The notes: generated by a model not told the origin, from the sequence alone. A stretch of 64,000 nucleotides of DNA from Marinobacter salinexigens (GCF_008370345.1 NZ_VTUU01000009.1:81414-145413); one strand, 5' to 3'. Counted from the first letter of the stretch, positions 22,629-32,343 are shown. Program-made: numbers and translations.

Positions 22629-23152
22629 GCGACAACGAGCGACTGCCGGAACCCGATTTACCCGTTCCGATCTTACCGCCCGGTTTCCTGAAGCACCCGG
22701 TGCACTTTCTGGCCTTCGGTTTCGGTAGTGGCGCCATGGCGCGTGCCCCGGGAACCTGGGGAAGCCTGGCGGCTATTCCTGTTTGGTATGCTTTTGCCTG
22801 GTTGCCCGCAACGGCTTACTGGATGGTCGTGTTTGTCGCCTTTCTGGTGGGTATCTGGCTCTGCGGAAAGACGGCGGATGATCTCAAGGTGCATGACCAC
22901 GGTGGCATCGTCTGGGACGAGTTTGTCGGTATGTGGATTGCGCTGGGCCTGTTTCCCGATCATATTTATGGTGTGTTGATGGCGTTTGCGCTGTTCAGAC
23001 TGTTTGATGTGGTGAAACCATGGCCGATAAACTGGCTGGACGAGCGTTTGCCCGGTGGCCTGGGAATCATGGTGGATGATGTGGTGGCCGGATTTATGGC
23101 ACTGGCGTGCGTGTACGGCATCGACCGCTGGTTGCTGCCGATTGCCGCATGA
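22625..23152 (+). CDS. pgpA: Phosphatidylglycerophosphatase A
   Basis: Inner-membrane phosphatase producing phosphatidylglycerol. It has 175 residues and several hydrophobic segments (about 60-80, 108-125, 150-170). Family motifs: ARAPGTWGSLAAIP near 39-52, HDHGGIVWDEFVGMW, and FRLFDVVKPWPI. It is the last gene of the nrdR-to-pgpA string and faces the small DUF6316 gene. I see no strong terminator between them. Confidence 0.95.
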   Translation: MSDNERLPEPDLPVPILPPGFLKHPVHFLAFGFGSGAMARAPGTWGSLAAIPVWYAFAWLPATAYWMVVFVAFLVGIWLCGKTADDLKVHDHGGIVWDEFVGMWIALGLFPDHIYGVLMAFALFRLFDVVKPWPINWLDERLPGGLGIMVDDVVAGFMALACVYGIDRWLLPIAA

Positions 23153-23193
23153 GTCGCAGTTATGGCAACTGAGTCTGACCTGCGTCTGGAGCG

Positions 23194-23397
23194 TCAGTGC
23201 AGTTGAGGTTCTTCGGGTAACATTCGAACCACGTTCAGAAACCGCCGCAAGCCAGTTTCCGCTCGGTCGCGGGACGCAAATGGCCCGCTGTCGAAACCTT
23301 CCCGCGTGGTAAAGTACCACTTGCTTCCAACGCAGAAGAATCGACTGCTGCGGAAGGGGGCGGGCCCCTCTTCTCCGGACCTTCGTTGGGTATCCAT
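23194..23397 (-). CDS. Small DUF6316-family protein
   Basis: A 67-residue protein whose core RSSRFFCVGSKWYFTTREG, followed by GPFASRDRAE, matches what I remember of the DUF6316 family, found in Marinobacter and Pseudomonas relatives, function unknown. The start has CAGGAG six bases upstream, which supports translation. No signal peptide or membrane segment is present. It converges with pgpA. Upstream on its strand is an AT-rich stretch (about 23466-23520) shared with the divergent lipoprotein gene. Confidence 0.75.
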   Translation of the reverse strand: MDTQRRSGEEGPAPFRSSRFFCVGSKWYFTTREGFDSGPFASRDRAETGLRRFLNVVRMLPEEPQLH

Positions 23398-23638
23398 GGT
23401 TGCTCCTGTGGCCCTTCATTATGATTCTGGTTTTGTCGGGCGCCGCGTGTGTTGTGCCGATTGGTTTAAAATTAATCAATTTTTTCTTGAATTCAACATT
23501 TTTTTACATTTAACCGATTAGGGTGCTATGGGCGTCACGTATCAGGCCTCTTGTCGCCGCCCGTCGTTCTCGTCAGAATGCAATGAAACTGTGTCAGGCT
23601 TCGTGCTGTGCTTTCTCATTCAAAATCAAGGAGATCAA

Positions 23639-24319
23639 ATGAATAATCGTTATGCCCAAGGAAAAGACGCCGGTTTATGGCTGTCATTAGGTCGCAGTGC
23701 CAAGCTGGTTTTTGTCGCACTGATGGTGAGCGGTCTGGCTGCCTGTTCTTCCACCATGGCACGAGTTGAGACCTGGGAGGGGCAACCAGACAGCGCAGCG
23801 AACGCTGCAACGCTCAAAGCGCCTGCTGCCATCAAAGTTGCGCAAGTGAATGGGCGCAGTATGACCAATTATCTGATGGACGATCTGGCTCTGGAGTACG
23901 CATTGCTACCCGGCAAAAATCAGGTGGTCTTCAGCCATAAGTCGATTTGGGCAAAGTCCGGCGTCGTTGAAAATGGCGAGTCGAAAGTCCATGTCTATGA
24001 AAGTGAACCTCAGGTTGTCACCTTTGAAGCTGAGCCCGGAGAGATTTACCAGTTTGATTTTACGCACGCGGGTAATCGTCAGGAAGCTGAAGCGCTGAGC
24101 AAAGATTTCTCAGCAACGGTTGTTACCGCAAATGGATCTGTGGTCGCTGAGTCCTCTGCATGGGATCCGCAGTCGGCCCTGGCTCGCACACCGATATCTT
24201 CCGGTGAGCAGGCGGCAGTGGGCGCAGGCGCCGGTACAGCCCTGGATACGCTGAAGTCAGTCTGGGCGACCGCGACCGATGATGAAAAGAAGGCGTTTCT
24301 GCGCTGGGCGTTCGAATAA
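23639..24319 (+). CDS. DUF2057-family lipoprotein (YccT-like)
   Basis: A 226-residue secreted protein of unknown function. The N terminus is a lipoprotein signal with lipobox LAAC, lipidated at Cys36. The body (APAAIKVAQVNGR; LLPGKNQVVFSHKSIW; PGEIYQFDF) fits the DUF2057 family, which includes E. coli YccT/CsgI; the lipobox suggests attachment to a membrane here. A longer frame upstream exists, but AAGGAG five bases before this ATG settles the start. The C terminus ends DDEKKAFLRWAFE, as in the family. It converges with the WS/DGAT gene. Confidence 0.82.
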   Translation: MNNRYAQGKDAGLWLSLGRSAKLVFVALMVSGLAACSSTMARVETWEGQPDSAANAATLKAPAAIKVAQVNGRSMTNYLMDDLALEYALLPGKNQVVFSHKSIWAKSGVVENGESKVHVYESEPQVVTFEAEPGEIYQFDFTHAGNRQEAEALSKDFSATVVTANGSVVAESSAWDPQSALARTPISSGEQAAVGAGAGTALDTLKSVWATATDDEKKAFLRWAFE

Positions 24320-24349
24320 CGCTCGCAGGTTGTCCAGGGATGATATTCG

Positions 24350-25879
24350 CTAAGAGCGGAATCGCCCAAGAACGCCCTTAAGCACTTTCTCCATCGCTGT
24401 CAGTGCTTCGTCCGTGAGGGTTTGTGGAACGGGAATTGGCGCATCTTCTGGCTGATTCCACGCCTCCAGGCCATTTGCGGCCTCTTCGATCGCTTTCAGG
24501 CTGTCTTCGATATCGCCCGTGAGAGCCTCGCCGTTGGCCACGACGTCAGGGCACAGCGTGAAGTTGATGGTGAGATTTCCCTGATAACTGACGGCAACAA
24601 TCACCAACCCCAGGCTGTCGAACAGGGGGGCGGTATTGTATTGCTGAACCAGACGGGCACCTTGCAAATAGAGCGGCACTTGTGGGCCGGGTACGTTGGT
24701 GATCGGCAGATTGAAGACTGGTTGATAGCGCTGCGCTACCTGCAATTCGGAATACAGCCGTGCTGACAGCGCCAGCATAGGTGACGGCAGCATCTCGGTG
24801 AGCCGGTCCGCGGCGATAGCTTCACGATAGGGTTCCGAGGCAACCGCGTTCCAATGGATGCGGTGAATTCGTCTGGCTGGATCTGGCTCATTGGTGGCCA
24901 GTTCAAGGAGCATGGCGGACATTTGGTTTCCGGTGGCCCGGCGCAGGCTGTTCGAGCGCACGGAAATGGGTGTGATGGCCACCAGTGAACGGTCCGTATC
25001 CGCTCCCTGACGGTGCAGGTAACGCTTCAGTGCTTCTGCGCAAAGTCCCAGCACGACATCGTTCAGAGTGACGTCTCCCAGGGCTGCCTTGACCGATTTC
25101 AGCCGGGACAGCTCAACTGTCGCCGAGACGATCTGGCGATGTCCAGTGATCTGGCGGTTGAACGGGCTATGGGGGGCGGAGAACAGTGGGAGCGGCAGTG
25201 GCAGTTTGCGCAGCTGTTTCTGGATCAATCCCCTGGCTGTTGCCTCAGCTGCAGTGAAAGCGAGCGATGTCACCTGGAGCGGTGTTCGCAGCATATTGGC
25301 CCCGGCTTGCAACATGACCCGTTCATCGGAGGGTTGAGGGCTGGGGTGCCAGGGCTTTGGGGGCGTGATCGGCCTCGGAGACGGGGTGTACTCCAGCAGC
25401 TTGCTGATAATCTCTTCCCCGCTGAAGGCGTCGATGGCGGCGTGGTGCAGCTTGACGATAAGAGCAAAGCCCTCGTTGCCGTCGGGGCGGTCATCCAGCC
25501 GGAATCCATCCACAAAGGTAATGTGCCACAGAGGGCGATCCCGCTTCAGGGGCTCCTCCAGTATCCGCGCGGCCAGCGTAGTCAGACTTTCACGGCGTCC
25601 CTGCTCTCCGAGATTTACGTAAGCGAGATGGCGCTCAATGCTGAACTCCGTATCGTCAATCCAGTATGGTCGGCCCAGTCGCAGTGGAATTTCTTTGAGG
25701 CGTTGGCGAAAAACAGGAACTACGTGCAGTCGACTGCGAAGGTAGGCGACAAAGGTTCCGAACGGTAGTGGCTCCTGTCGTTCGCTGGCATCAAAGAGGT
25801 AAACCCCGCCAATGTGCATTGGCGCGATCTCGGATTCCAGATACAGGAATGAAGCGTCCAGTTCGGAAAGCTGCCGCAT
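24350..25879 (-). CDS. Wax ester synthase/diacylglycerol acyltransferase (WS/DGAT)
   Basis: Acyl-CoA:alcohol or acyl-CoA:diacylglycerol acyltransferase, making wax esters or triacylglycerol as carbon stores, a trait well known in Marinobacter. It has 509 residues. The active-site motif HHxxxD is at His145-His146-Asp150 (LHHAAIDAFSG), but the Gly that usually follows Asp is Ala. The second family motif NDVVL is near residue 275 and the C-terminal PLFDSLGLVIVAVSYQG block is intact. GGGAG lies eight bases upstream of the start. Nearby genes do not show its substrate. Marinobacter genomes usually hold several paralogues, so this need not be the main wax synthase. Confidence 0.9.
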   Translation of the reverse strand: MRQLSELDASFLYLESEIAPMHIGGVYLFDASERQEPLPFGTFVAYLRSRLHVVPVFRQRLKEIPLRLGRPYWIDDTEFSIERHLAYVNLGEQGRRESLTTLAARILEEPLKRDRPLWHITFVDGFRLDDRPDGNEGFALIVKLHHAAIDAFSGEEIISKLLEYTPSPRPITPPKPWHPSPQPSDERVMLQAGANMLRTPLQVTSLAFTAAEATARGLIQKQLRKLPLPLPLFSAPHSPFNRQITGHRQIVSATVELSRLKSVKAALGDVTLNDVVLGLCAEALKRYLHRQGADTDRSLVAITPISVRSNSLRRATGNQMSAMLLELATNEPDPARRIHRIHWNAVASEPYREAIAADRLTEMLPSPMLALSARLYSELQVAQRYQPVFNLPITNVPGPQVPLYLQGARLVQQYNTAPLFDSLGLVIVAVSYQGNLTINFTLCPDVVANGEALTGDIEDSLKAIEEAANGLEAWNQPEDAPIPVPQTLTDEALTAMEKVLKGVLGRFRS

Positions 25880-25985
25880 CAGTGAACTCCCTTCGGCGAT
25901 GTGAATTGGCGCAGTATAAACGACGCAGTGTTCATTTCTGTTGACTCTTCCGCCCCTGAAGTATTCGCCCGTAAGTCAGCAGGTG

Positions 25986-26906
25986 TCAGTTGTCCTGTCC
26001 CGATATCCAGTCGGCAATAGTATTATCTGAAATCAGATGATTCCAGAACCACATCAGGGCTTTGCCCTGATCCTCGGAGTGCCGGGCCAGCAGCAGAACC
26101 GCGGGTTGTCGTGGCTCATGGACGCTCTTGATGACCAGAGAGCCCTGTTTCAGTTCATCACGGATGCGGGGGGTGGGTAGCCAGCCTACGGCGAGCCCGG
26201 AAGCCTGAGTGGCAATTTTCTGATCCATGTTGGCGACGGTCAGGGTTCTTTGTCTGCGGAATATACCGGCATGACCTGGTGGCAGGTTTTGAGAGGTGTC
26301 AGCGGCGACGGCGGCGGGAAACCTGCAAATGTCTTCTTCCGTAAGCGGTTCCGGGGCCCTGGCCAGTGGGTGATCTTTGGCCACGGCAAAGGCGAACTGG
26401 ATTTCACCAAGATTGTGAGTTGTAAAGTTGCCTGCAGGCTTGCTGAAGTGATCAGCTCCGACAATCAGGTCCACCCTCCGGCTTTGGAGTGCATCCCATG
26501 CGCCGGCAAAAACTTCCTCAATGATCTGAACGTCGACAGGTACACCCAGATTGTAGAAGGTCTCAATGGCGGGAAAGAGGCATTGGGCCGGAAGCAGGGC
26601 GTTGAAGCCAATGCGTAACCGGGTTTCCCAGCCTTGGGCAACCTGTCGAGTGGTGTGAGCCAGGTTTTCCGCGGCCTCTAGCAGCGCGCGCCCCTCTTCC
26701 AACAGGTAACGACCGGCGGGGGTCAATGTGGCCCTGTGGCCAGAACGGTCGAATATTGAGACATTCAGGTCCTCTTCCAGTTTCTGAACGGTGTAGCTGA
26801 TGGCAGATGGAACCCGGAACAGTTCGCTTGCTGCCCCGGCAAAACTGCCTTTGCGGTCAATGGCATCAAGGACTTTGAGGGCGTCGATAGTAATGGCTGT
26901 GTGCAT
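25986..26906 (-). CDS. LysR-family regulator, YhaJ-like
   Basis: A 306-residue LysR regulator: winged helix-turn-helix at about 5-65, effector-binding domain from about 90. The N-terminal half (LDAIDRKGSFAGAASEL; FDRSGHRATLTPAGR; EGRALLEAAENL; GWETRLRIG) resembles my memory of E. coli YhaJ, which responds to aromatic hydroquinone-type compounds and activates yqjF/yqjG-type genes. Here it is divergent from a yqjG homologue, 115 bases apart, which fits that role. The WS/DGAT gene lies downstream on the same strand, 106 bases away. Confidence 0.85.
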   Translation of the reverse strand: MHTAITIDALKVLDAIDRKGSFAGAASELFRVPSAISYTVQKLEEDLNVSIFDRSGHRATLTPAGRYLLEEGRALLEAAENLAHTTRQVAQGWETRLRIGFNALLPAQCLFPAIETFYNLGVPVDVQIIEEVFAGAWDALQSRRVDLIVGADHFSKPAGNFTTHNLGEIQFAFAVAKDHPLARAPEPLTEEDICRFPAAVAADTSQNLPPGHAGIFRRQRTLTVANMDQKIATQASGLAVGWLPTPRIRDELKQGSLVIKSVHEPRQPAVLLLARHSEDQGKALMWFWNHLISDNTIADWISGQDN

Positions 26907-26916
26907 GTTCGAATAA

Positions 26917-26935
26917 TCTGAGGTAGTTGGCCAGA
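26917..26935. promoter_or_regulatory. Candidate LysR operator (TCTG-N11-CAGA)
   Basis: Interrupted dyad TCTG / CAGA separated by 11 bases in the gap between the LysR gene and the reductase gene. LysR sites are often interrupted dyads, but four-base arms occur by chance. Confidence 0.25.
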
Positions 26936-27021
26936 AACTCTTGTTTGAGAGGGTAGCAGGGAGGTCGGTATTCTGCCCCTTAATTCTTTTCGTTGTTCAG
27001 TCTTTCTGAGGTGTAGTGGTT

Positions 27022-28008
27022 ATGGGTTTGTTGGTCGATGGGCAGTGGCACGACAAGTGGTATGACACGGACAAAACTGGCGGCAAGTTCGAACGGGAAG
27101 CCGCACGGTTCCGTAATTGGGTTACTCGGGATGGCGCTGCTGGCCCAGCGGGGCTTGGGGACTTCAAGGCTGAATCTGGCCGTTATCATCTCTATGTGTC
27201 TATGGCTTGCCCCTGGGCCCACCGCACGCTGATCTTTCGCAAGCTCAAAGGGTTGGAGTCTCACGTCGCGGTATCGGTAGTTCACCCGCACATGCTGGAA
27301 AACGGGTGGGAATTTCGGCCGAACGATCCGCTGCATGAAGATCTTCTGCATGGGTTCAGCTACATGCACCAGGTGTATACCCGCGCTGCACCCGGATATT
27401 CCGGCCGGGTGACGGTGCCGGTTTTGTGGGATAAGGAAAAGCAGACCATCGTCAGCAACGAATCTGCCGATATCATCCGGATGTTCAACGAGGCATTTGA
27501 TGATCTGGACGGTGTGAATGCTGATCTGGACTTGTATCCCGAAACGTTACGCGCAGAAATCAACGAAGTGAATGACCGGGTATACAACACTGTAAACAAC
27601 GGGGTTTACAAGGCGGGCTTTGCAACAGCTCAGGACAAATACAGCGAAGCTTACGATGCGTTATTTGAAACGCTGGATTGGCTGGAGAGCCGATTGTCGG
27701 TGCAGAGGTATCTGCTGGGTGGGCAACAGACTGAGGCGGATTGGCGATTATTTACAACGCTTATCCGGTTTGATGCTGTCTACTTTGGCCATTTCAAATG
27801 TAATCGCCAGCGGATCAGCGACTATCCCGTGCTGTCCGCCTATCTTCGGGATCTGTATCAGGTGCCGGGAGTGCAGGAAACGGTCGATATTGAACAAATC
27901 AAGGAGCACTACTACGTCAGTCAACGTACGATTAATCCGACACAAATCGTACCTGATGGCCCCGCCCTGGATTTTGCTTCACCCCATCGCCGGGATCAGC
28001 TTAGCTGA
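27022..28008 (+). CDS. yqjG: Glutathionyl-hydroquinone reductase (Xi-class GST)
   Basis: Reduces glutathionyl-hydroquinones to free hydroquinones, releasing glutathione. The 328-residue protein has the catalytic Cys63 in MACPWAHRTLIFRKLKG, the NESADIIRMFN segment, the VNNGVYKAGFA motif and the C-terminal HYYVSQRTINPTQIVP, all as in E. coli YqjG. GAGGTG lies eight bases before the ATG chosen; an upstream GTG adds two residues. Its stop codon lies inside the end of the convergent ispB (8-base overlap). Control by the adjacent YhaJ-like LysR protein is likely. Confidence 0.94.
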   Translation: MGLLVDGQWHDKWYDTDKTGGKFEREAARFRNWVTRDGAAGPAGLGDFKAESGRYHLYVSMACPWAHRTLIFRKLKGLESHVAVSVVHPHMLENGWEFRPNDPLHEDLLHGFSYMHQVYTRAAPGYSGRVTVPVLWDKEKQTIVSNESADIIRMFNEAFDDLDGVNADLDLYPETLRAEINEVNDRVYNTVNNGVYKAGFATAQDKYSEAYDALFETLDWLESRLSVQRYLLGGQQTEADWRLFTTLIRFDAVYFGHFKCNRQRISDYPVLSAYLRDLYQVPGVQETVDIEQIKEHYYVSQRTINPTQIVPDGPALDFASPHRRDQLS

Positions 28009-28969
28009 CCCTGGCAACCGCTACCTGGGTCAGAAGTTTCAGGGCTTCTTTGTGTTCTGAGTCGGTGAGGTTCTCCAGGCACGCTGCTGCTTTGTGCGCT
28101 TCCTCTCGAGCCCGTTGCATGGTGTATTCGAGAGCGCCGGAGCTTTCGACAATCGAGAGAATTCGTGGCATGTCGTCCAGGCCTCCTTTGCGGATGGCCT
28201 GGCGTACCAGCTGGCTGTCTTCCTCGCTGGCATTGGCCATGGCGTGAATCAGCGGCAGCGTGGTTTTTCCCTCGGCAAGGTCATCGCCGACATTTTTGCC
28301 CATGGCCTCCGCGTCACCGCGATAGTCCAGTACATCATCCACGAGCTGGAATGCGAGCCCGAGATGTTTTCCATAGTCCCTCAGGGCTGTTTCCTGAGCC
28401 GCGGACGCGCCGGAAAGCAGTGCGCCAGTATGGGATGCGGCTTCGAACAGCATGGCTGTCTTGTTGTGGATGACCTTCATGTACTGTTCTTCGGTCAGGT
28501 CCGGGTTCTTGATGTTCATGAGTTGCATGACTTCACCCTCGGCGATGACCGCCGTGGCGTGGGACAGCACGTCCATGATCTCCAGACTTTTCAACTCGAC
28601 CATCATTTCGAAGGCACGGGCATAAAGGAAATCACCTACCAGAACGCTCGGGGCGTTACCCCAGCGTGCGTTTGCCGTACTGCGGCCGCGGCGCATATCG
28701 GAGGTATCAACTACGTCGTCATGCAGTAATGTGGCGGTATGCAGGAATTCGATAACGGCGGCAAGTTTGAGGTGATCGTCTTTGTCATACCCCAGTGCCT
28801 TGCTCGAGAGCAGCACCAGTAAAGGCCTCAGGCGCTTTCCGCCGCTCTCGATTATGTATTCGGCAATCTTTTCGACAAGGGGAACATCTGAGGCAAGCCG
28901 CTTGAGTATCAGGTCGTTGACACGGCTGAAATCGTCGGCCACGGTTTCGTTGATGCGCTGGACAGTCAT
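28001..28969 (-). CDS. ispB: Octaprenyl (polyprenyl) diphosphate synthase
   Basis: Builds the long isoprenoid side chain of ubiquinone. The 322-residue protein has the two aspartate-rich motifs DDVVD (84-88) and DDVLD (211-215) and GGKRLRP near 43-49. It is transcribed away from rplU, as in many gammaproteobacteria, from a near-consensus promoter about 70 bases upstream. Its 3' end overlaps the convergent reductase gene by 8 bases. Confidence 0.96.
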   Translation of the reverse strand: MTVQRINETVADDFSRVNDLILKRLASDVPLVEKIAEYIIESGGKRLRPLLVLLSSKALGYDKDDHLKLAAVIEFLHTATLLHDDVVDTSDMRRGRSTANARWGNAPSVLVGDFLYARAFEMMVELKSLEIMDVLSHATAVIAEGEVMQLMNIKNPDLTEEQYMKVIHNKTAMLFEAASHTGALLSGASAAQETALRDYGKHLGLAFQLVDDVLDYRGDAEAMGKNVGDDLAEGKTTLPLIHAMANASEEDSQLVRQAIRKGGLDDMPRILSIVESSGALEYTMQRAREEAHKAAACLENLTDSEHKEALKLLTQVAVARVS

Positions 28970-29040
28970 GCGGCTTCTGGAACCCCTGCTGGTGTGGTTT
29001 TTCGTTGCTTGATTGCTGATTATTCAGGTAGGTCGCGGCA

Positions 29041-29069
29041 ATGCTAGGTATTGCTGCCTACAGTGTCAA
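29041..29069 (-). promoter_or_regulatory. Promoter for ispB
   Basis: On the minus strand: TTGACA, 17-base spacer, TAGCAT, 71 bases upstream of the ispB start. The -35 is a full consensus match. Confidence 0.7.
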
Positions 29070-29087
29070 CTTGAAGGGTAAACTTAC

Positions 29088-29116
29088 TTGTATTGAATGG
29101 CGTATTTTCGTAGAAT
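29088..29116 (+). promoter_or_regulatory. Promoter for rplU-rpmA
   Basis: TTGTAT, 17-base spacer, TAGAAT, followed by a GC-rich discriminator (CACGCGCCC) typical of ribosomal genes. It stands back-to-back with the ispB promoter, 18 bases between the -35 boxes, and leaves a leader of about 100 bases. Confidence 0.7.
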
Positions 29117-29144
29117 CACGCGCCCAACTCATCCCAACCTGCGC

Positions 29145-29202
29145 TCCCTGCTATAGGGTTGCCAGAGAGCTTCCCTTAGAACCAGGTGGATAAGAGCAGG
29201 GA
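29145..29202 (+). promoter_or_regulatory. Possible structured leader of rplU
   Basis: TCCCTGCT and its exact complement AGCAGGGA flank a 42-base internal region within the untranslated leader, ending 23 bases before the rplU ATG. It could form the closing stem of an autoregulatory ribosomal-protein leader. This is pairing only, not a known family match. Confidence 0.35.
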
Positions 29203-29225
29203 TGGGTCAATCGCGGAGAATGTGA

Positions 29226-29537
29226 ATGTACGCAGTTATTGTTAGCGGTGGTAAGCAGCACCGTGTGAAAGAAGGTGAAACCCTGAAGCTGGAAAAGCTG
29301 GAAGTCGAAACCGGCGGCAACGTCGAGTTTGATCGCGTTCTGCTGGTTGCAGATGGCGACAAGGTTCAGGTAGGCGCGCCGGTTGTTGAAGGTGCCAAAG
29401 TGACAGCTGAAGTGGTTAGCCACGGTCGTCACGACAAGGTGCAGATCATCAAGTTCCGTCGTCGTAAGCACCACATGAAGCGTCAGGGCCACCGTCAGTG
29501 GTTTACTGAAGTAAAGATCACGGGTATCCAGGGCTAA
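29226..29537 (+). CDS. rplU: 50S ribosomal protein L21
   Basis: Large-subunit ribosomal protein of 103 residues, the E. coli length. Recognised by [17 protein letters not shown] at the N terminus and the basic C-terminal signature [16 protein letters not shown] that contacts 23S rRNA. It is co-transcribed with rpmA, 35 bases downstream. Confidence 0.98.
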   Translation: MYAVIVSGGKQHRVKEGETLKLEKLEVETGGNVEFDRVLLVADGDKVQVGAPVVEGAKVTAEVVSHGRHDKVQIIKFRRRKHHMKRQGHRQWFTEVKITGIQG

Positions 29538-29572
29538 GGCTCTCGAATTACCCCTTAATCAGGAGGCTGGTC

Positions 29573-29833
29573 ATGGCTCATAAAAAAGCAGCAGGTAGTA
29601 CCCGTAACGGTCGCGATTCCGAGTCGAAACGACTTGGTGTCAAGCGCTACGGCGGCGAGAGCGTTAGCGCAGGCAGCATTATCGTTCGTCAGCGCGGCAC
29701 TCGTTTCCACGCTGGTAGCAACGTTGGCATTGGTAAGGATCACACCCTGTTTGCGAAAGCAGACGGTCAGGTGAAATTCGAAACCAAAGGCCCGCAGAGC
29801 CGCAAGTTCGTTAGCATCGTTCCTGCTGCATAA
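29573..29833 (+). CDS. rpmA: 50S ribosomal protein L27
   Basis: Large-subunit protein near the peptidyl-transferase centre, 86 residues. N terminus [16 protein letters not shown] and the [15 protein letters not shown] signature are typical, without the cleavable leader seen in Firmicutes. AGGAGG lies seven bases upstream of the start. A terminator follows about 75 bases after the stop. Confidence 0.98.
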   Translation: MAHKKAAGSTRNGRDSESKRLGVKRYGGESVSAGSIIVRQRGTRFHAGSNVGIGKDHTLFAKADGQVKFETKGPQSRKFVSIVPAA

Positions 29834-29860
29834 GCAGCGGCGATCCGGTTCTGCAGAACC

Positions 29861-29888
29861 TTGGATGGCGTTGAACTCCTGATATAGT
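29861..29888 (+). promoter_or_regulatory. Possible promoter upstream of obgE
   Basis: TTGGAT, 16-base spacer, TATAGT. It lies before the rpmA terminator, so a transcript from it would have to pass that hairpin to reach obgE. Confidence 0.4.
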
Positions 29889-29907
29889 GAGTTATCAATG
29901 TTGTCCG

Positions 29908-29945
29908 GAGCCCCGCAAAGCTTCCTTGAGGCTGCGGGGCTTTTT
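29908..29945 (+). terminator. Rho-independent terminator between rpmA and obgE
   Basis: AGCCCCGCA / TGCGGGGCT arms with a 15-base loop and a run of five T, ending 30 bases before the obgE start. Confidence 0.85.
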
Positions 29946-29972
29946 AGTTTATGCGCTATGCGCAAAGGGTAA

Positions 29973-31172
<1,200 letters not shown>

Positions 31173-31192
31173 ATCGAGAGATCTGCGTCGCA

Positions 31193-32317
31193 ATGAGTGA
31201 ACGTGTCCAGTTGCGCCAGGCCCGACGCCTGGTAATCAAAATCGGAAGTGCCTTGCTGACCAACGATGGCAAGGGGCTTGATGTTGCGTCCCTGGGGCTT
31301 TGGGTTGATCAGATTGTGGCCCTGATTCAGGACGGTGTTGAGGTTGTCCTGGTTTCTTCCGGGTCTGTAGCGGAGGGGATGAGTCGCCTTGGTTGGTCTG
31401 CCCGTCCACAGCAGTTGCATGAATTGCAGGCGGCGGCTGCCGTAGGACAGATGGGGTTGGTGCAAACCTGGGAGGCTCAGTTCAAGCGCCACGGGATTCA
31501 TGCAGCGCAGATCCTCCTGACTCACGACGATCTGTCCGACCGTAAACGTTATCTCAATGGTCGGAGTACGCTGCGGGCGCTGCTGGATTTTGGCGTGGTT
31601 CCCATCGTTAATGAAAACGATACGGTGGTGACTGATGAGATCCGTTTTGGTGACAACGACACTCTCGGTGCTCTGGTAGCAAACCTGATAGAGGCGGACG
31701 GACTGATTATTCTGACGGATCAGTTGGGGTTGTTCGATAAAGATCCCCGAAAGCATCAGGATGCTCGTTTGGTTGCTGAGCGGAAGGCTGGAGATCGGGA
31801 GTTGGATGTTATGGCTGGTGGCGGTGCGGGCGCGCTTGGTCGGGGTGGTATGCAGACCAAGGTGCGTGCGGCGCGTTTGGCGGCCCGTTCAGGGGCGTTC
31901 ACTGTCATAGTAGGTGGTCGTATAGAGGGCGTGATCACGCGCCTGCGTCAGGGTGATGTCATCGGTACCTTGCTGCTGCCGGAGCAGGGAAGGGTGGCTG
32001 CGCGGAAGCAGTGGCTGGCAAGTCACTTGCAGACACGGGGAAAGCTTACGCTGGACGATGGGGCGGTGAGGGTTCTGTGTCTTGGTGGTCGCAGTTTGTT
32101 GCCGGTCGGTGTTAAGGGCGTTGTTGGTCAGTTTCGGCGCGGGGAGATGGTTTCCTGTATCGACACCGGGGGGCGGGAAGTGGCTCGTGGGCTGATCAAT
32201 TATGATGCTGATGAGGCCAGGGCCATTGCTGGGCAATCCAGTGATCGAATTGTGGGTGTTCTTGGTTATATTTCCGACGAAGAGATGATTCATCGCGACA
32301 ATCTGGTGATTGTGTAG
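31193..32317 (+). CDS. proB: Glutamate 5-kinase
   Basis: First enzyme of proline synthesis. The 374-residue protein has an amino-acid-kinase domain (about 10-260; [46 protein letters not shown]) and a C-terminal PUA domain (about 280-370). It probably forms one transcript with obgE. A bidirectional terminator follows it and faces rpsT. Confidence 0.97.
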   Translation: MSERVQLRQARRLVIKIGSALLTNDGKGLDVASLGLWVDQIVALIQDGVEVVLVSSGSVAEGMSRLGWSARPQQLHELQAAAAVGQMGLVQTWEAQFKRHGIHAAQILLTHDDLSDRKRYLNGRSTLRALLDFGVVPIVNENDTVVTDEIRFGDNDTLGALVANLIEADGLIILTDQLGLFDKDPRKHQDARLVAERKAGDRELDVMAGGGAGALGRGGMQTKVRAARLAARSGAFTVIVGGRIEGVITRLRQGDVIGTLLLPEQGRVAARKQWLASHLQTRGKLTLDDGAVRVLCLGGRSLLPVGVKGVVGQFRRGEMVSCIDTGGREVARGLINYDADEARAIAGQSSDRIVGVLGYISDEEMIHRDNLVIV

Positions 32318-32343
32318 GCCTGTCGATGATCATTGGGCTATTT

